DNA from: Colwellia sp.
GTDB lineage: Bacteria > Pseudomonadota > Gammaproteobacteria > Enterobacterales > Alteromonadaceae
Length of the DNA stretch: 64,000 nt
Assembly: GCA_020630795.1 (NCBI GenBank)
Contig: JAHDIK010000013.1
Span: 25,197-89,196, forward strand
Direction: 5' to 3'
The position numbers and the translations under genes are program-made. Positions 1 to 9,463 of the stretch are shown piece after piece; positions within the stretch are counted from its first letter, which is position 1; the number at the start of each line of letters is the position of its first letter. The notes beneath the pieces are model-generated. The model searched no databases. It was not told where the DNA came from and saw only the letters and a list, made by a program, of their open reading frames with translations.

Positions 1-1
1 T

Positions 2-70
2 ATTGCCATGGTGAGTATGAGCAATACGTCGTTTACGAACAAAGAGCGTTTGGTTGATGTCATTAGGTAA
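2..70 (+). CDS. C-terminal fragment of an unidentified protein (cut by window start)
   Basis: An open frame enters from the left edge and gives a 22-residue tail ending in ERLVDVIR before a TAA. It faces the DUF350 gene across a hairpin, so it could be the end of a real upstream gene. The fragment is too short to assign a family, and it may be chance. Confidence 0.35.
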   Translation: MAMVSMSNTSFTNKERLVDVIR

Positions 71-97
71 AGTAACTTAATTGAGGGTATTGTGAAA

Positions 98-137
98 AAA
101 GCTGCTAAACAAATGAATTGAAGTGTTCAGCAGCTTT
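98..137 (-). terminator. Rho-independent terminator of the DUF350 gene
   Basis: Read on the minus strand, arms of about 13 bp (core GCTGCTGAAC / GTTTAGCAGC, one G-U pair) enclose a 14-nt loop and run into a T tract. The position just downstream of the DUF350 stop fits a transcription terminator. Confidence 0.7.
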
Positions 138-151
138 GTCGATATGAAGTG

Positions 152-1054
152 TTAAGCCATTAAGCCCGTTAAAATTAATGCGATAGAAATACTGATAGCC
201 ATTTCTACACTTGCAACACCAATATTATGTTGCTGATCTACTTCTTCAACGAGGTTGATACCCATTAAAATAAGTTTCTTTGCGATCGTTGTTAGTAACC
301 ATACTAAAACCGTCATGATTACACTAAACACTAACCAGCCCACTAGGTTAACAACTAAAGTATCAGGGTTGTAGGTTAAAAAGTAACTTGCCGCTGTAAC
401 AGCTAGGGCAGTACTTATTGCTTGTCCTGCGTAGCGAATTGCCAAAGCAACTTGCCCATCGGCAAAGGCCTCTTGCATGCAGTCACCCTGATTATTTTTC
501 GCATATTGTTTTTCTTTTAGGCGAGTAACAAGTACTAACATGGCTTGCGATACAATAAAGCCAGCAGCAATGGCAACGAATGTACTGATGCTTAACCCAT
601 TCACCCACAGTAAAACCGCACGAATAATTATTGCGGTAGCAATAGCTCCAGCCGCATCAACAATACCGACTGAAATATTATGTGCTTTAATTTGTTCTGT
701 TTTGTTAATTTGGTTGAGTGCTATTCGGTCGTGAACCATACGACCAATTTTAATTAAAATTAAACCAAATAAACCGTAAGAAAGCATACCTATTGCTTCC
801 ATCACGTAACTGTCAGCGGCTTCACCCGTTATTGCCCCTGTAAGCACAATCCCCATAGCGGCAACACTACCCGCTACGCTTACACCAAACGCAAAGTTGT
901 CTTCTTTAGACAGCTCCTCAGTCGAGTTAACTTGAGCGGTAAAGCCTGAAATAAAACGCATTGCTCCCAGTAACAAAATGGCAATGGTAATATCGATGGC
1001 CAAATAGATGAGTAAATCTTGGTTTAAGTGTGTTATGTCTATTATTGTATTCAT
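152..1054 (-). CDS. DUF350 family integral membrane protein (YjfL-like, duplicated domain)
   Basis: This 300-residue protein is almost entirely hydrophobic helices. Two halves resemble each other: each has a helix pair followed by a segment ending in a Gly-rich membrane stretch (near residues 55-75 with GVSVAGSVAAMG, and a corresponding C-terminal stretch with IGVASVEMAISISIA). This is the two-copy DUF350/YjfL architecture found in inner membrane proteins of unknown function. The start has a good AGGA ribosome site. It lies 23 nt downstream of the lipoprotein gene on the same strand, so the two are probably co-transcribed. The family is clear; the function is not known. Confidence 0.8.
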   Translation of the reverse strand: MNTIIDITHLNQDLLIYLAIDITIAILLLGAMRFISGFTAQVNSTEELSKEDNFAFGVSVAGSVAAMGIVLTGAITGEAADSYVMEAIGMLSYGLFGLILIKIGRMVHDRIALNQINKTEQIKAHNISVGIVDAAGAIATAIIIRAVLLWVNGLSISTFVAIAAGFIVSQAMLVLVTRLKEKQYAKNNQGDCMQEAFADGQVALAIRYAGQAISTALAVTAASYFLTYNPDTLVVNLVGWLVFSVIMTVLVWLLTTIAKKLILMGINLVEEVDQQHNIGVASVEMAISISIALILTGLMA

Positions 1055-1077
1055 TATTATTCCTATTCTGCTACTCG

Positions 1078-2067
1078 TTATTTGCCGCGTTTAAAGCCAC
1101 GAGAAGTAGAGCTTGAGCTATTTCTGAAACTGGCGTTTTTTGATGAATTTTTTGCGTACGAACTTTTTGTGGGGCTAGTAGGTTTGAACTTACTGGCCTT
1201 AGTAAACTTATTAGCACTTGCTTGTGCAGTTCTACTTTGACTTGAAAGTGAAGAAGAACCTGTACGATTTTTACTGTAAGCGCTAGTAAATTTTTGCCCT
1301 CTGCTTTGAAACGACTTTCGTGTTCGATTTTCAAGCGTGGTTTGTTTTTTAAGCTGCGATGGCGAGCTGTAACGCTTTCGTCCGTAGTCGTTGTAATAAC
1401 TATAATTTCGGTATCGTCCCCAGTCATTATAGTAAACTCTACGTGACCCAAATAAGTCACCCATTAGCGAATACATACCATACCAAGCCCAGAACGACAT
1501 GCCATTGCTACCCGTAGACCATTGACCATAATTGGGGTTGCCGATAAGTTGTTCGCCTGTGCCAAAATCTTGAGCGTTATTTACTTGCGCACTTTGGCTT
1601 TTAGACATGGCATTGATACGAGGCAGCAGCCCGTCAGACATATCGGCGAGTACATTTAGCGGATCGCTTAATGCGTCTGAATACAATACAGGATCAGCAG
1701 CTTGGTAAATGTTAAGTAATTCGTCATATCGTGCCTGTGAATCAGCAAACATATTCGGCTGAGTTTTAACGGTATTAATTCGGTCTAGTAGCGCTAGGTA
1801 CATAGGCCCACTAGTGGTTGCGTCTTTTTTAAACTCATTGACTAATGGCGCAAGATCAGGTTTTAAATCAATAACTTTTGTTGCGTATTGATTAATAAGT
1901 GTAGCGTTTCTTATTTGACCCGCGTTAAGTCCGTTACCGAGTTGTTCAACACGTTGTTCGGATATTTGAATTTGCTGTTCGATTTGATCTTGTAACGGAT
2001 CGCCACAGCCGATCAAGATCAAACTTACGAGAATTAGTATTACTTTTAAGTGGTGCATTCCTGCCAT
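1078..2067 (-). CDS. Predicted lipoprotein with basic Ser-rich low-complexity tail
   Basis: I place the start at 2067 rather than at an upstream ATG (2118), because GAGGA precedes 2067 at good spacing and the product then opens with a lipoprotein signal (hydrophobic stretch ending in LILIGCGDP). The product is about 329 residues. The N-terminal half is helical (residues ~20-160). The middle holds an aromatic, Tyr/Trp/Gly/Arg-rich part (FWAWYGMYSLMGDLFG, then YYNDWGRYR). The last ~110 residues are Ser/Lys/Arg/Thr-rich and probably disordered. Lipoprotein signal, small aromatic-glycine patch, basic tail and adjacency to a DUF350 gene recall the E. coli yjfL-yjfM (DUF1190) pair, but I cannot show homology. 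Function unknown. Confidence 0.7.
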   Translation of the reverse strand: MAGMHHLKVILILVSLILIGCGDPLQDQIEQQIQISEQRVEQLGNGLNAGQIRNATLINQYATKVIDLKPDLAPLVNEFKKDATTSGPMYLALLDRINTVKTQPNMFADSQARYDELLNIYQAADPVLYSDALSDPLNVLADMSDGLLPRINAMSKSQSAQVNNAQDFGTGEQLIGNPNYGQWSTGSNGMSFWAWYGMYSLMGDLFGSRRVYYNDWGRYRNYSYYNDYGRKRYSSPSQLKKQTTLENRTRKSFQSRGQKFTSAYSKNRTGSSSLSSQSRTAQASANKFTKASKFKPTSPTKSSYAKNSSKNASFRNSSSSTSRGFKRGK

Positions 2068-2194
2068 AGTGTCCTCAAAAATGCTATGGTTATCATTTAT
2101 TAATATCATTCTTGACATAATATGTCCAACGATTTAATAGCTAATTTTGTAAAAAGCACTCGTTTAAACATGCCATTTAATGATGGAGTATATG

Positions 2195-5068
2195 ATGCAT
2201 AGCCATGTAAAAGAAGTAACTTCTCCCTGTTTAATTGAACATCAAGAAAAAAGTTTGTTTCAATTCTTTTCACAATACCCAAATGCCGCTGAATCATTAT
2301 CAGCTTCGCAGCTAGCTGACTTTAAACGAGCAGTTGCGTTAAGTGACTTTGTATTGACGAGCGCACTTCAAGCGCCAGATATTGTGATTGATGTTTTTGC
2401 GTCAGACTACGTCTATCAAGAACAAACGCCTGACTATGCTCAATTACTGCAAGATCGCCTTGATTCTTGTACTAGTGAAGATGAATTACATAAAACTCTA
2501 CGCTTATTTCGCTTACGTGAAATGGTAAGTATTGCGGTTGCTGATTTAGTTCTGAATATTCCATTGAAAGAGTCGTTGAATCGGTTATCAACACTAGCCG
2601 ACCAGCTCGTATTAGGGGCGTTAGCATGGTTAAGTCATTTTTGCTATACAAAATGGGGAGAGCCCAAGAATAGTGAAGGCGAAACAATTCCTCTGCTTGT
2701 TTATGGTATGGGAAAGTTAGGCGGTAAAGAGCTAAATTTTTCTTCCGATATCGATCTTATTTTTGTGTATCCCGAAGCTGGTGAAACTCAAGGGGTAAGG
2801 CGAACCGTTGATAATCAGCAGTTTTTTACGCGCTTAGGACAAAAGCTGATCACAGCGTTAAATCAAAAAACGGCGGATGGATTTGTTTATCGCGTTGATA
2901 TGCGTTTACGTCCGTTTGGCGAAAGTGGTCCATTAGTTTTAACGTTTAACGCGATGGAAGATTATTACCAAGAACAGGGGAGAGACTGGGAACGTTACGC
3001 CATGCTTAAAGCAAGGTTAATTGGTGATGGAAAGTATCACGGACAGTTATCTCGTTTACTTAAACCCTTTGTTTATCGTAGATACATCGATTTTAGTGTT
3101 ATCGAAAGTTTGCGCCGAATGAAAATGATGATTGCGCAAGAAGTTAGGCGCAAGCAGTTAACCAATAATATCAAGCTTGGCGCGGGCGGTATTCGAGAAG
3201 TAGAGTTTATTGTACAAGTTTTTCAATTAATTCGTGGTGGCAGAGTTAGTGTGCTGCAAGAACGAAATTTAATGACTGTATTGCCTATTTTGGTGAGCGA
3301 AGGTGAAATTTCTCAAGATAGTATGCAAGTTTTGCATGATGCCTATGTGTTTTTACGTCGAGTAGAAAACATTATCCAAGCACTTGGCGATCAACAAACG
3401 CAAACTCTGCCTGACACAGTGTTAGACCAAGAACGTATTCTTCACGCATTACATAGAGACGACTTAACGTCGTGGTCTGAGTTCTTAACGTGCTTAGCGA
3501 AACACATGGAAGGAGTGCATCAAGAATTTATAGCGCTGATTGGAGAAGAGAGCCCAAACCATACGGTGAAAGACTCTCATTGGGTTACCTTGTGGGATAG
3601 TGATTGGGGACATGAAGAAAGTTGTGAGTGGATCGCACAGGTAAACAAAGAATGGAAAGTAGAAAATATATGGAGCCAGTTGAGTGACTTTAGACAAGAG
3701 CTAACCAAAAAAAGTATTGGTACTCGAGGACGACAAACGCTAGACAAACTTATGCCATTATTGTTGTTTCATTTAAATGAACAAAATGTAGAAGAAACTA
3801 CGCTTGAAAGAGTATTGTCGGTATTCAAAAAAATACACACCCGTACAGCATACTTAGAATTATTGTTTGAAAATGAGGGGGCGTTAAATCATCTCATTAA
3901 GCTGTGTCGCTCAAGTTTATGGGTTACTGAACATATTGCTAAATACCCTATATTGTTAGATGAACTGATTGATCCAAAGTTACTGCACAATCCACCGTCA
4001 GAAGAATCGTATGCGGCAGAATTAAGAGAAATTATGCTACGTATTCCAGAAGATGATTTAGAAGCCCAAATGAATACGTTACGTCAATTCAAGCAAGCTC
4101 AGCATTTAAGGTTAGCAGCAGCAGATATTTCAAATGTATTACCTATAACTAAAGTCAGTGATCACCTTACTGCTATTGCTGAAGCCATTGTTACTGAAGT
4201 TGTAAATTTAGCGTGGTTAAACGTGACTCAGCGTTTTGGACAACCCTTGTCAACGGTAGGGCGAGACCATAAAGGCTTTGCCGTTATCGGTTATGGAAAA
4301 GTAGGAGGAATAGAGCTTGGGTATGGCTCTGATCTTGATTTAGTTTTTCTGCATAAAAGTGCGGCAAACGATATGACTAATGGCCCGAAAGAAATTTCGG
4401 CAGGTCATTTTTATGTGAAGTTAGCTCAGCGAATTATGCATATTTTCAATACTAATATGTCGAGCGGAATGCTTTATGAGTTAGACATGCGTTTAAGGCC
4501 ATCGGGTAATTCAGGATTACTGGTAGTGCACATTGACACGTTTGAAGATTATCAACACAAAGAAGCGTGGACGTGGGAACATCAAGCGCTAGTAAGAACA
4601 CGTTGTATTTATGGTGACGAAGCATTTGTTGCGCGATTCAATGAGATAAAACTCAATATATTATCGACAAAACGTAACTGTACAGAGCTGCATGAAGAAA
4701 TTGTAAAAATGCGGAATAAAATGCAGAACCATTTAGACAAGTCTACAACTGACGTTATTGATATTAAACAAGGAGATGGTGGTCTTGTTGATATTGAGTT
4801 TCTAGTACAGTTTTTAGTGTTATCTCACGCGAATACACACCCAAGCTTAGGTGAGTTTTCAGACAACATTAGAATATTGGGAGAGCTCTGTCGATTGGGT
4901 ATTATCTCTAAGGACGATAGAAACATATTGGTAGAATGCTATTGTCAGCTTCGGGACTTTGGTCACAAAGCAACACTTCAAGGTAACAAAGCGCTAATTA
5001 ATGTTACTGATTTTGAAAAAATGGCGAATGATGTGATTGAGATTAAAGATAGTCTATTGACGTGTTAA
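2195..5068 (+). CDS. glnE: Bifunctional glutamine synthetase adenylyltransferase / adenylyl-removing enzyme
   Basis: GlnE attaches AMP to glutamine synthetase under nitrogen excess and removes it by phosphorolysis under nitrogen limitation, in response to PII. The protein has two nucleotidyltransferase domains, each with the G-S-D-x-D type signature: SSDIDLIF (Asp185/Asp187, removing domain) and GSDLDLVF (Asp713/Asp715, transferase domain). Both follow a GMGKLGG / GYGKVGG loop. Helical linker and C-terminal receiver-like parts are in the usual place. About 957 residues agrees with the family (~950). Of four nearby in-frame ATGs, 2195 has the best spacing from GGAG (2185-2188). The gene stands alone and ends before a hairpin shared with a convergent gene. 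Confidence 0.96.
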   Translation: MHSHVKEVTSPCLIEHQEKSLFQFFSQYPNAAESLSASQLADFKRAVALSDFVLTSALQAPDIVIDVFASDYVYQEQTPDYAQLLQDRLDSCTSEDELHKTLRLFRLREMVSIAVADLVLNIPLKESLNRLSTLADQLVLGALAWLSHFCYTKWGEPKNSEGETIPLLVYGMGKLGGKELNFSSDIDLIFVYPEAGETQGVRRTVDNQQFFTRLGQKLITALNQKTADGFVYRVDMRLRPFGESGPLVLTFNAMEDYYQEQGRDWERYAMLKARLIGDGKYHGQLSRLLKPFVYRRYIDFSVIESLRRMKMMIAQEVRRKQLTNNIKLGAGGIREVEFIVQVFQLIRGGRVSVLQERNLMTVLPILVSEGEISQDSMQVLHDAYVFLRRVENIIQALGDQQTQTLPDTVLDQERILHALHRDDLTSWSEFLTCLAKHMEGVHQEFIALIGEESPNHTVKDSHWVTLWDSDWGHEESCEWIAQVNKEWKVENIWSQLSDFRQELTKKSIGTRGRQTLDKLMPLLLFHLNEQNVEETTLERVLSVFKKIHTRTAYLELLFENEGALNHLIKLCRSSLWVTEHIAKYPILLDELIDPKLLHNPPSEESYAAELREIMLRIPEDDLEAQMNTLRQFKQAQHLRLAAADISNVLPITKVSDHLTAIAEAIVTEVVNLAWLNVTQRFGQPLSTVGRDHKGFAVIGYGKVGGIELGYGSDLDLVFLHKSAANDMTNGPKEISAGHFYVKLAQRIMHIFNTNMSSGMLYELDMRLRPSGNSGLLVVHIDTFEDYQHKEAWTWEHQALVRTRCIYGDEAFVARFNEIKLNILSTKRNCTELHEEIVKMRNKMQNHLDKSTTDVIDIKQGDGGLVDIEFLVQFLVLSHANTHPSLGEFSDNIRILGELCRLGIISKDDRNILVECYCQLRDFGHKATLQGNKALINVTDFEKMANDVIEIKDSLLTC

Positions 5069-5127
5069 TCAGAGCGTAACTGCTTAAGATGCCGTGCGAG
5101 TTTTATAGAGTATAAAAATGTGAAGTG

Positions 5128-5160
5128 AAGGCTGTTGAATGATGTAAAAACAACAGCCTT
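5128..5160. terminator. Hairpin between convergent glnE and the 5168-5845 gene
   Basis: A perfect 10-bp inverted repeat, AAGGCTGTTG / CAACAGCCTT, has a 13-nt loop. It sits between two convergent genes and could end transcription from both sides, although the flanking T tracts are short. Confidence 0.55.
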
Positions 5161-5167
5161 TATATAT

Positions 5168-5845
5168 TTAGTAGTTACGTTTAGGTTGTATTAACGTACA
5201 ACGCTCATCTAGATACGATTTAGTACCTTCAATGAAAACGATTGAACGAGATTTATAACAGAAGTATACCGAAACACCTTCTTGGAAATGTCCGTCAATG
5301 CCTTGACCCAGTTGAAGAGCGGTTTTTAGTATATTTTTATTTATGCGAAATGCGTCTTTAACAACAAAATCTTTGTTTAATCGCCAGAACACTTCAAGTT
5401 TGTCTTTTTTTGCAAATTCAGCCAGCTTTTGGAAAATGGTTTCATCTTTTCTAAAAGGGCGAGACTCTGTCGTGCCACTCCAGCGTTTTGGGTAGGCACG
5501 AACAGTTTGCATTCTATTGTTTAACAGCAGTTCTAAGTCGTTTGTTTGCTCAGGTAAGTAAACAATGTTGTTTCTTATTGTGGGTCCATTCTCTCCTAGT
5601 TCACCTAGGATATTCGCGTAAAAAGATGAAATGCCTTTTGCCGCTTTATTTTGTTTTTCTTCTTCTTTTTTAGGAGCTGGTTTTGGTGCCGCAACTGTGT
5701 CTATTTTTTCGGCTTGCTCTGTTGTTGGCGCCTCTTGCATAGCGTCTTGTTCTATAGAGTTCATTAGATCTTGACTTGTGAAAAAATAGGCCGCTAAGCC
5801 TATTAGAATACAACCAAAAATAATGTTTCGTACCCAAAATCCCAT
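5168..5845 (-). CDS. Membrane-anchored protein of unknown function (TcpQ-like C-terminal domain suspected)
   Basis: The 225-residue product begins with one transmembrane segment (residues ~7-24). A Lys/Glu/Pro-rich linker follows (~50-72), then a soluble domain that should face the periplasm. In the soluble part the pattern W.....RPFRKDETI..KLAEFA....LEVFW, followed further on by VYFCYKSRSIVFI, resembles the TcpQ-type domain of type IV pilus and secretion accessory proteins. This is a resemblance by eye only. No pilus genes are adjacent; lpxL is 53 nt upstream on the same strand, so co-transcription is possible. Confidence 0.6.
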   Translation of the reverse strand: MGFWVRNIIFGCILIGLAAYFFTSQDLMNSIEQDAMQEAPTTEQAEKIDTVAAPKPAPKKEEEKQNKAAKGISSFYANILGELGENGPTIRNNIVYLPEQTNDLELLLNNRMQTVRAYPKRWSGTTESRPFRKDETIFQKLAEFAKKDKLEVFWRLNKDFVVKDAFRINKNILKTALQLGQGIDGHFQEGVSVYFCYKSRSIVFIEGTKSYLDERCTLIQPKRNY

Positions 5846-5898
5846 AATTTACCTGATCAAAATATTTAACTGAATGATATAACCATACTTAACAATAG

Positions 5899-6837
5899 CT
5901 ACTTATACAAACTTGCATCCGTTTCGTTTGGTCTTGTTTTGAATCGTCTATGTAACCACATGTATTGCTCTGGTTTACGTAACACCGCTTTTTCAACTTC
6001 TTGGTTAATACGTGTTACATCGGTAACATCATCGTTAGTAGGGAAGTTGTCTAAGGGAGGCGTAATTTCAACGGTGTAACCACTACCATCATCGTTACGC
6101 TTCGGTATCATCATCATTGTTTTAGTATTGCTTTGGCGAGCGAATATTAACGTACCTGTAGTGCTTGCAGTTTCTTTTACGTCAAAAAATGGTACAAATA
6201 TACTGCGGTTTCTTCCGTAGTCTTGGTCGGGTAAGTATAAACATGACTCACCAGTTCTTATTGCTTTAATTAATCCTTTTACGTCTTTTTTACCGAGCAT
6301 GTATTCATTGGAGCGTCCACGGCCTCTAAATTGGAAAAATTCCATAAGTTGGTTGTTATGAGGTCTATAAAAAATAACAAGTGGGTGAGCATGACCAAAG
6401 CCACGACCAATAATTTCTGCACAAAGGTAATGCATAGCTAAAATAAGGACACCTTGCCCTTCAGCTTTTGCCTTTTCTATATGCTCAAGGCCCGTTACTG
6501 TAAATTTACGTTTTACTCGCCAGTCTGGCCACCACCAGCCCATGCCCGTTTCAAATAACGCGATGCCTGTGCTTTCAAAATTCTTCTTCAGAAGCTCAAG
6601 TCGTTCTTCTTCAGGCATATCAGGAAAACATAATTCTAGGTTACGCAGAGCTACTTTTTTTCTGCTGGACCCTATTTTCATTAATAGTCTGCCAATCATT
6701 CGACCAAGGAATAGCTGAAACTTGTATGGCAACCATGAAATTGAATACATGATAAATACGCCAACCCAAGTTAACCAATACTTAGGTAATAAAAAGGATA
6801 GTTTGAAATTAGGTTGTAAAACTTTATTTTTGCTCAC
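5899..6837 (-). CDS. lpxL: Lipid A biosynthesis lauroyl acyltransferase (LpxL family)
   Basis: LpxL transfers a secondary acyl chain, normally laurate from acyl-ACP, to Kdo2-lipid IVA at the inner membrane during lipopolysaccharide synthesis. The 312-residue product (family ~306) has an N-terminal membrane anchor (YWLTWVGVFIMYSISWLP) and the catalytic H-x4-D/E motif as HYLCAE. Family-typical FYRPHNN, YLPDQDYG and MWLHRRFKTRP segments follow. LpxL, LpxM and LpxP paralogues are hard to separate by eye; LpxL is the most likely because this is the only copy in the window and it lies next to an LPS-type glycosyltransferase gene transcribed divergently. Confidence 0.88.
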   Translation of the reverse strand: MSKNKVLQPNFKLSFLLPKYWLTWVGVFIMYSISWLPYKFQLFLGRMIGRLLMKIGSSRKKVALRNLELCFPDMPEEERLELLKKNFESTGIALFETGMGWWWPDWRVKRKFTVTGLEHIEKAKAEGQGVLILAMHYLCAEIIGRGFGHAHPLVIFYRPHNNQLMEFFQFRGRGRSNEYMLGKKDVKGLIKAIRTGESCLYLPDQDYGRNRSIFVPFFDVKETASTTGTLIFARQSNTKTMMMIPKRNDDGSGYTVEITPPLDNFPTNDDVTDVTRINQEVEKAVLRKPEQYMWLHRRFKTRPNETDASLYK

Positions 6838-6989
6838 GATAAGGGTCTTTAATTGTAAACGTTATAGGCGAAACAGATTATACCCAAGATACTTTGGAAT
6901 AGGTAACCAATTGCAATATAAGTTATTTAATCAGCGTAGGCTTTAACGTAGAATACGTTCATATTTTAGTGAGTTGGTTTATACCGTTA

Positions 6990-8084
6990 ATGAGTTCAAA
7001 CGTAAAAATGCAAAGTAATAGCGATGAGGTAGAGTTAATTATTGGTAACTCAAATCCTAATTTTTCAGGTGTAACTTCAACCATGCTTCAAGTGCTTTCT
7101 GAACAAAAAAAATTGATTAATTTACGTGTGATGGGAAAGCATCACCTTGACGATGAATCGCTAAACATTAGTTTTTGGCAAGTTGTTAAAATGTGTAGAA
7201 AGCCATTGAGTGACGGGAGCTTTCGTATTTTTCACGCACGCCGTGTTGATGAAATGATTCAAGGATTGTTGCTCAAGCATGTATTTGGCGCAAAAATCAA
7301 ACTGATTTTTAGTTCTGCAGCGCAAAGAAAACGTTCAGGTTCAACTAAATGGTTAACCGAAAAAATGGATGCGGTACTTGCAATGTGTAAAGCCTCGGCA
7401 AGTTATTTACATAAAGAGCCCGACGCAATTATTTATCATGGCGTGAAAACCGATGTGTATACGCCGCCAGAAAATAAACAAGAAGCCTGGAATAGTTTGA
7501 GCCTTTTGCCTGAGTCTGCAAAGAAAGGAAAATACGGCATCGCTATTTTAGGGCGCGTTAGAAAACAAAAAGGGGTACATTTGTTTGTTGAATCTTGCAT
7601 TCAAGTGTTGAACAAACACCCTGAATATACGGCGGTTGTAGTTGGTGCTATTAGTAGTAGTAACGAAGCGCTTGTATCTTCTTTGAAAGAAAAAATAGCA
7701 GAAGCAGGGCTTAGTGATCGTATTGTTTTTGCTGGCGAACAAAACTTTGCTGATATTCCCAATATATTCCGTTCATTGTCCGTCGTTGTCGCTTTGAGTG
7801 ACAATGAAGGTTTTGGTTTAACGGTGTTAGAAGCAATGAGTAGTGGTGCAGCAGTTCTTGCGAGTGAAGCTGGAGCTTGGCCTGAGGTTGTTGAACAAGG
7901 GCAGCAAGGATACGTAGTGCCTACAAATGATTTACCAGCAGTTGTAGAGAAGATGGACTTGTTACTCAGTGATCCTGAGAAATTGGCAGAGATGGGAGCC
8001 TCAGGTCGAGAACGTATTTTACAGCACTATTCAGTAGAGCGTGAAGCCAAAGAGTTGATTGCATTCTATCGAACGCTTATGTAA
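6990..8084 (+). CDS. GT4-family glycosyltransferase, probably LPS core
   Basis: The C-terminal half is a typical GT-B fold: a nucleotide-sugar loop at GILGRVRKQKG, then DNEGFGLTVLEAMSSG with the E-x7-E motif of GT4 retaining transferases, then AGAWPEVV. The N-terminal half is more diverged and starts with the acceptor-domain segment LIIGNSNPNFSGVTSTM. No start has a clear ribosome site; a GTG at 6969 and ATGs at 6990 and 7008 are in frame, and I chose 6990 (364 residues). The gene is divergent from lpxL, suggesting a role in lipopolysaccharide core assembly. The sugar and acceptor cannot be read from sequence. It ends at a strong hairpin. Confidence 0.83.
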   Translation: MSSNVKMQSNSDEVELIIGNSNPNFSGVTSTMLQVLSEQKKLINLRVMGKHHLDDESLNISFWQVVKMCRKPLSDGSFRIFHARRVDEMIQGLLLKHVFGAKIKLIFSSAAQRKRSGSTKWLTEKMDAVLAMCKASASYLHKEPDAIIYHGVKTDVYTPPENKQEAWNSLSLLPESAKKGKYGIAILGRVRKQKGVHLFVESCIQVLNKHPEYTAVVVGAISSSNEALVSSLKEKIAEAGLSDRIVFAGEQNFADIPNIFRSLSVVVALSDNEGFGLTVLEAMSSGAAVLASEAGAWPEVVEQGQQGYVVPTNDLPAVVEKMDLLLSDPEKLAEMGASGRERILQHYSVEREAKELIAFYRTLM

Positions 8085-8086
8085 AA

Positions 8087-8115
8087 AAAGGGTAACTTAG
8101 CGAAAGTTACCCTTT
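8087..8115. terminator. Bidirectional terminator between glycosyltransferase and tolC
   Basis: A perfect 12-bp stem, AAAGGGTAACTT / AAGTTACCCTTT, has a 5-nt loop with A-rich and T-rich flanks, between convergent genes. It can serve both. Confidence 0.85.
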
Positions 8116-8137
8116 GATTTTATTATGTAATATTGGT

Positions 8138-9463
8138 TTAAACTGACGGTAATAAACCTTTGTTAATATCAATAAGGTCTTTTTCGCTAATGGTTCCTGC
8201 AGAAAACTTAAGTAATAAAATCGCTTGAATGTAATCGTAACGAGTAGAGCTTAAGTTACGTTTTGCATTGTATAAGTTTCTGGTGCTTTCTAATACATCA
8301 ACAATAGTTCTTATACCAACTTCCATACCTGCCTCTGTAGCACTTAATGCACTTTGTGCACTAACAACCGATTGTTCAAGTGATTTAATTGCCGATACCG
8401 CTGCAATAACTGTGTTGTAAGCATTTCGAGTACTACGAACAACATTACGATGCGTTTGCGCTAAATCTTGGCTACTCGCTACATAATTACTTTGTGCTTT
8501 ACGTACAGAACTTGTAATAGCACCACCTGTGTATAATGGCACACTTACTTCAATACCAATTGATTGGCTGTCTATATCAACATTGTAAGGTGATATAAAA
8601 GGGTCGTCATTATCTGTTTTAGTGTAGCGACCAGTTAAATCAACTGTAGGGTAGTGGCCAGAGCGTGCAATGTTAATTTGCTCCTTTGCTATATCAACAC
8701 TAATTTTTTGTGCGATTAAATTTAAATTTTTCGCTTCAGCGGTTTGTTGCCATTCATTAGCACTATCAGGAACTGGTCTTGAAGCACTAAATCTTTCAGT
8801 ATTTAGCGTGTTTAAATTACGAGGGTAAACATTTGTTATTTCGCGAAGGGCTTCTTCCGCATTAAACACGTTGTTTTCTGCTCTAATTTCCGCAGTAACC
8901 GTATTATCGTATTGAGCTTGTGCTTCATGTACGTCGGTAATTGCTGTTAATCCTACTTTAAAACGTTGCTTAGTTTGATCAAGTTGACGAGTAATGGCTT
9001 TCTTTTCCGCTTTAGCGAATTCTAAATCGTCTTTAGCACTTAATACATTAAAGTAAGCTTCTGTAACACGTAAAATTAACTGCTGCTGAGCAACTTGAAA
9101 GGCGATATCGCGTTGATGAGCGCCTTTTTTAGCTGAGTTTAGGTTTAACCAAGAGCTGTGGTGATAAATTTCCATGCTCAAGTTTGCACCGAGTGACTTT
9201 GATTTTGAATCTTCAGTTTTGTTGCCGTCTACTTCGCGATCACTCAGTGTATAGCTACCGAATGCTGACAATTTTGGTAATAGTACAGACCTTGCTTGAA
9301 CAATATCTTCTTTAGATGCCATATATTGAGCGTGAGCTTTCAATACCACAGGATCATTCGCTTGAGCTTGTTGGTATACGTCAAGAAGGTTTTCAGCATG
9401 AGACAAATGAGTTGTCGCCATTGCAGAAAGACCTATTAGGAGAGAAATAATTTTTATTTTCAT
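8138..9463 (-). CDS. tolC: Outer membrane channel protein TolC
   Basis: TolC forms a trimeric outer membrane and periplasmic tunnel used by RND, MFS and ABC tripartite exporters and by type I secretion. The 441-residue product has a signal peptide ending near SHAENLLD. It then shows the two-repeat outer-membrane-factor layout: long amphipathic helices (for example LEFAKAEKKAITRQLDQTKQ and the later ALSATEAGMEVGIRTIVDVL), each half carrying strand segments (LSANLSMEIYH-type and VSVPLYTGGAI). Position beside divergent nudF-yqiB-cpdA-yqiA-parE matches E. coli. No exporter is adjacent, so it probably serves pumps elsewhere, possibly the RND pair at 49.9-54 kb. Confidence 0.94.
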   Translation of the reverse strand: MKIKIISLLIGLSAMATTHLSHAENLLDVYQQAQANDPVVLKAHAQYMASKEDIVQARSVLLPKLSAFGSYTLSDREVDGNKTEDSKSKSLGANLSMEIYHHSSWLNLNSAKKGAHQRDIAFQVAQQQLILRVTEAYFNVLSAKDDLEFAKAEKKAITRQLDQTKQRFKVGLTAITDVHEAQAQYDNTVTAEIRAENNVFNAEEALREITNVYPRNLNTLNTERFSASRPVPDSANEWQQTAEAKNLNLIAQKISVDIAKEQINIARSGHYPTVDLTGRYTKTDNDDPFISPYNVDIDSQSIGIEVSVPLYTGGAITSSVRKAQSNYVASSQDLAQTHRNVVRSTRNAYNTVIAAVSAIKSLEQSVVSAQSALSATEAGMEVGIRTIVDVLESTRNLYNAKRNLSSTRYDYIQAILLLKFSAGTISEKDLIDINKGLLPSV

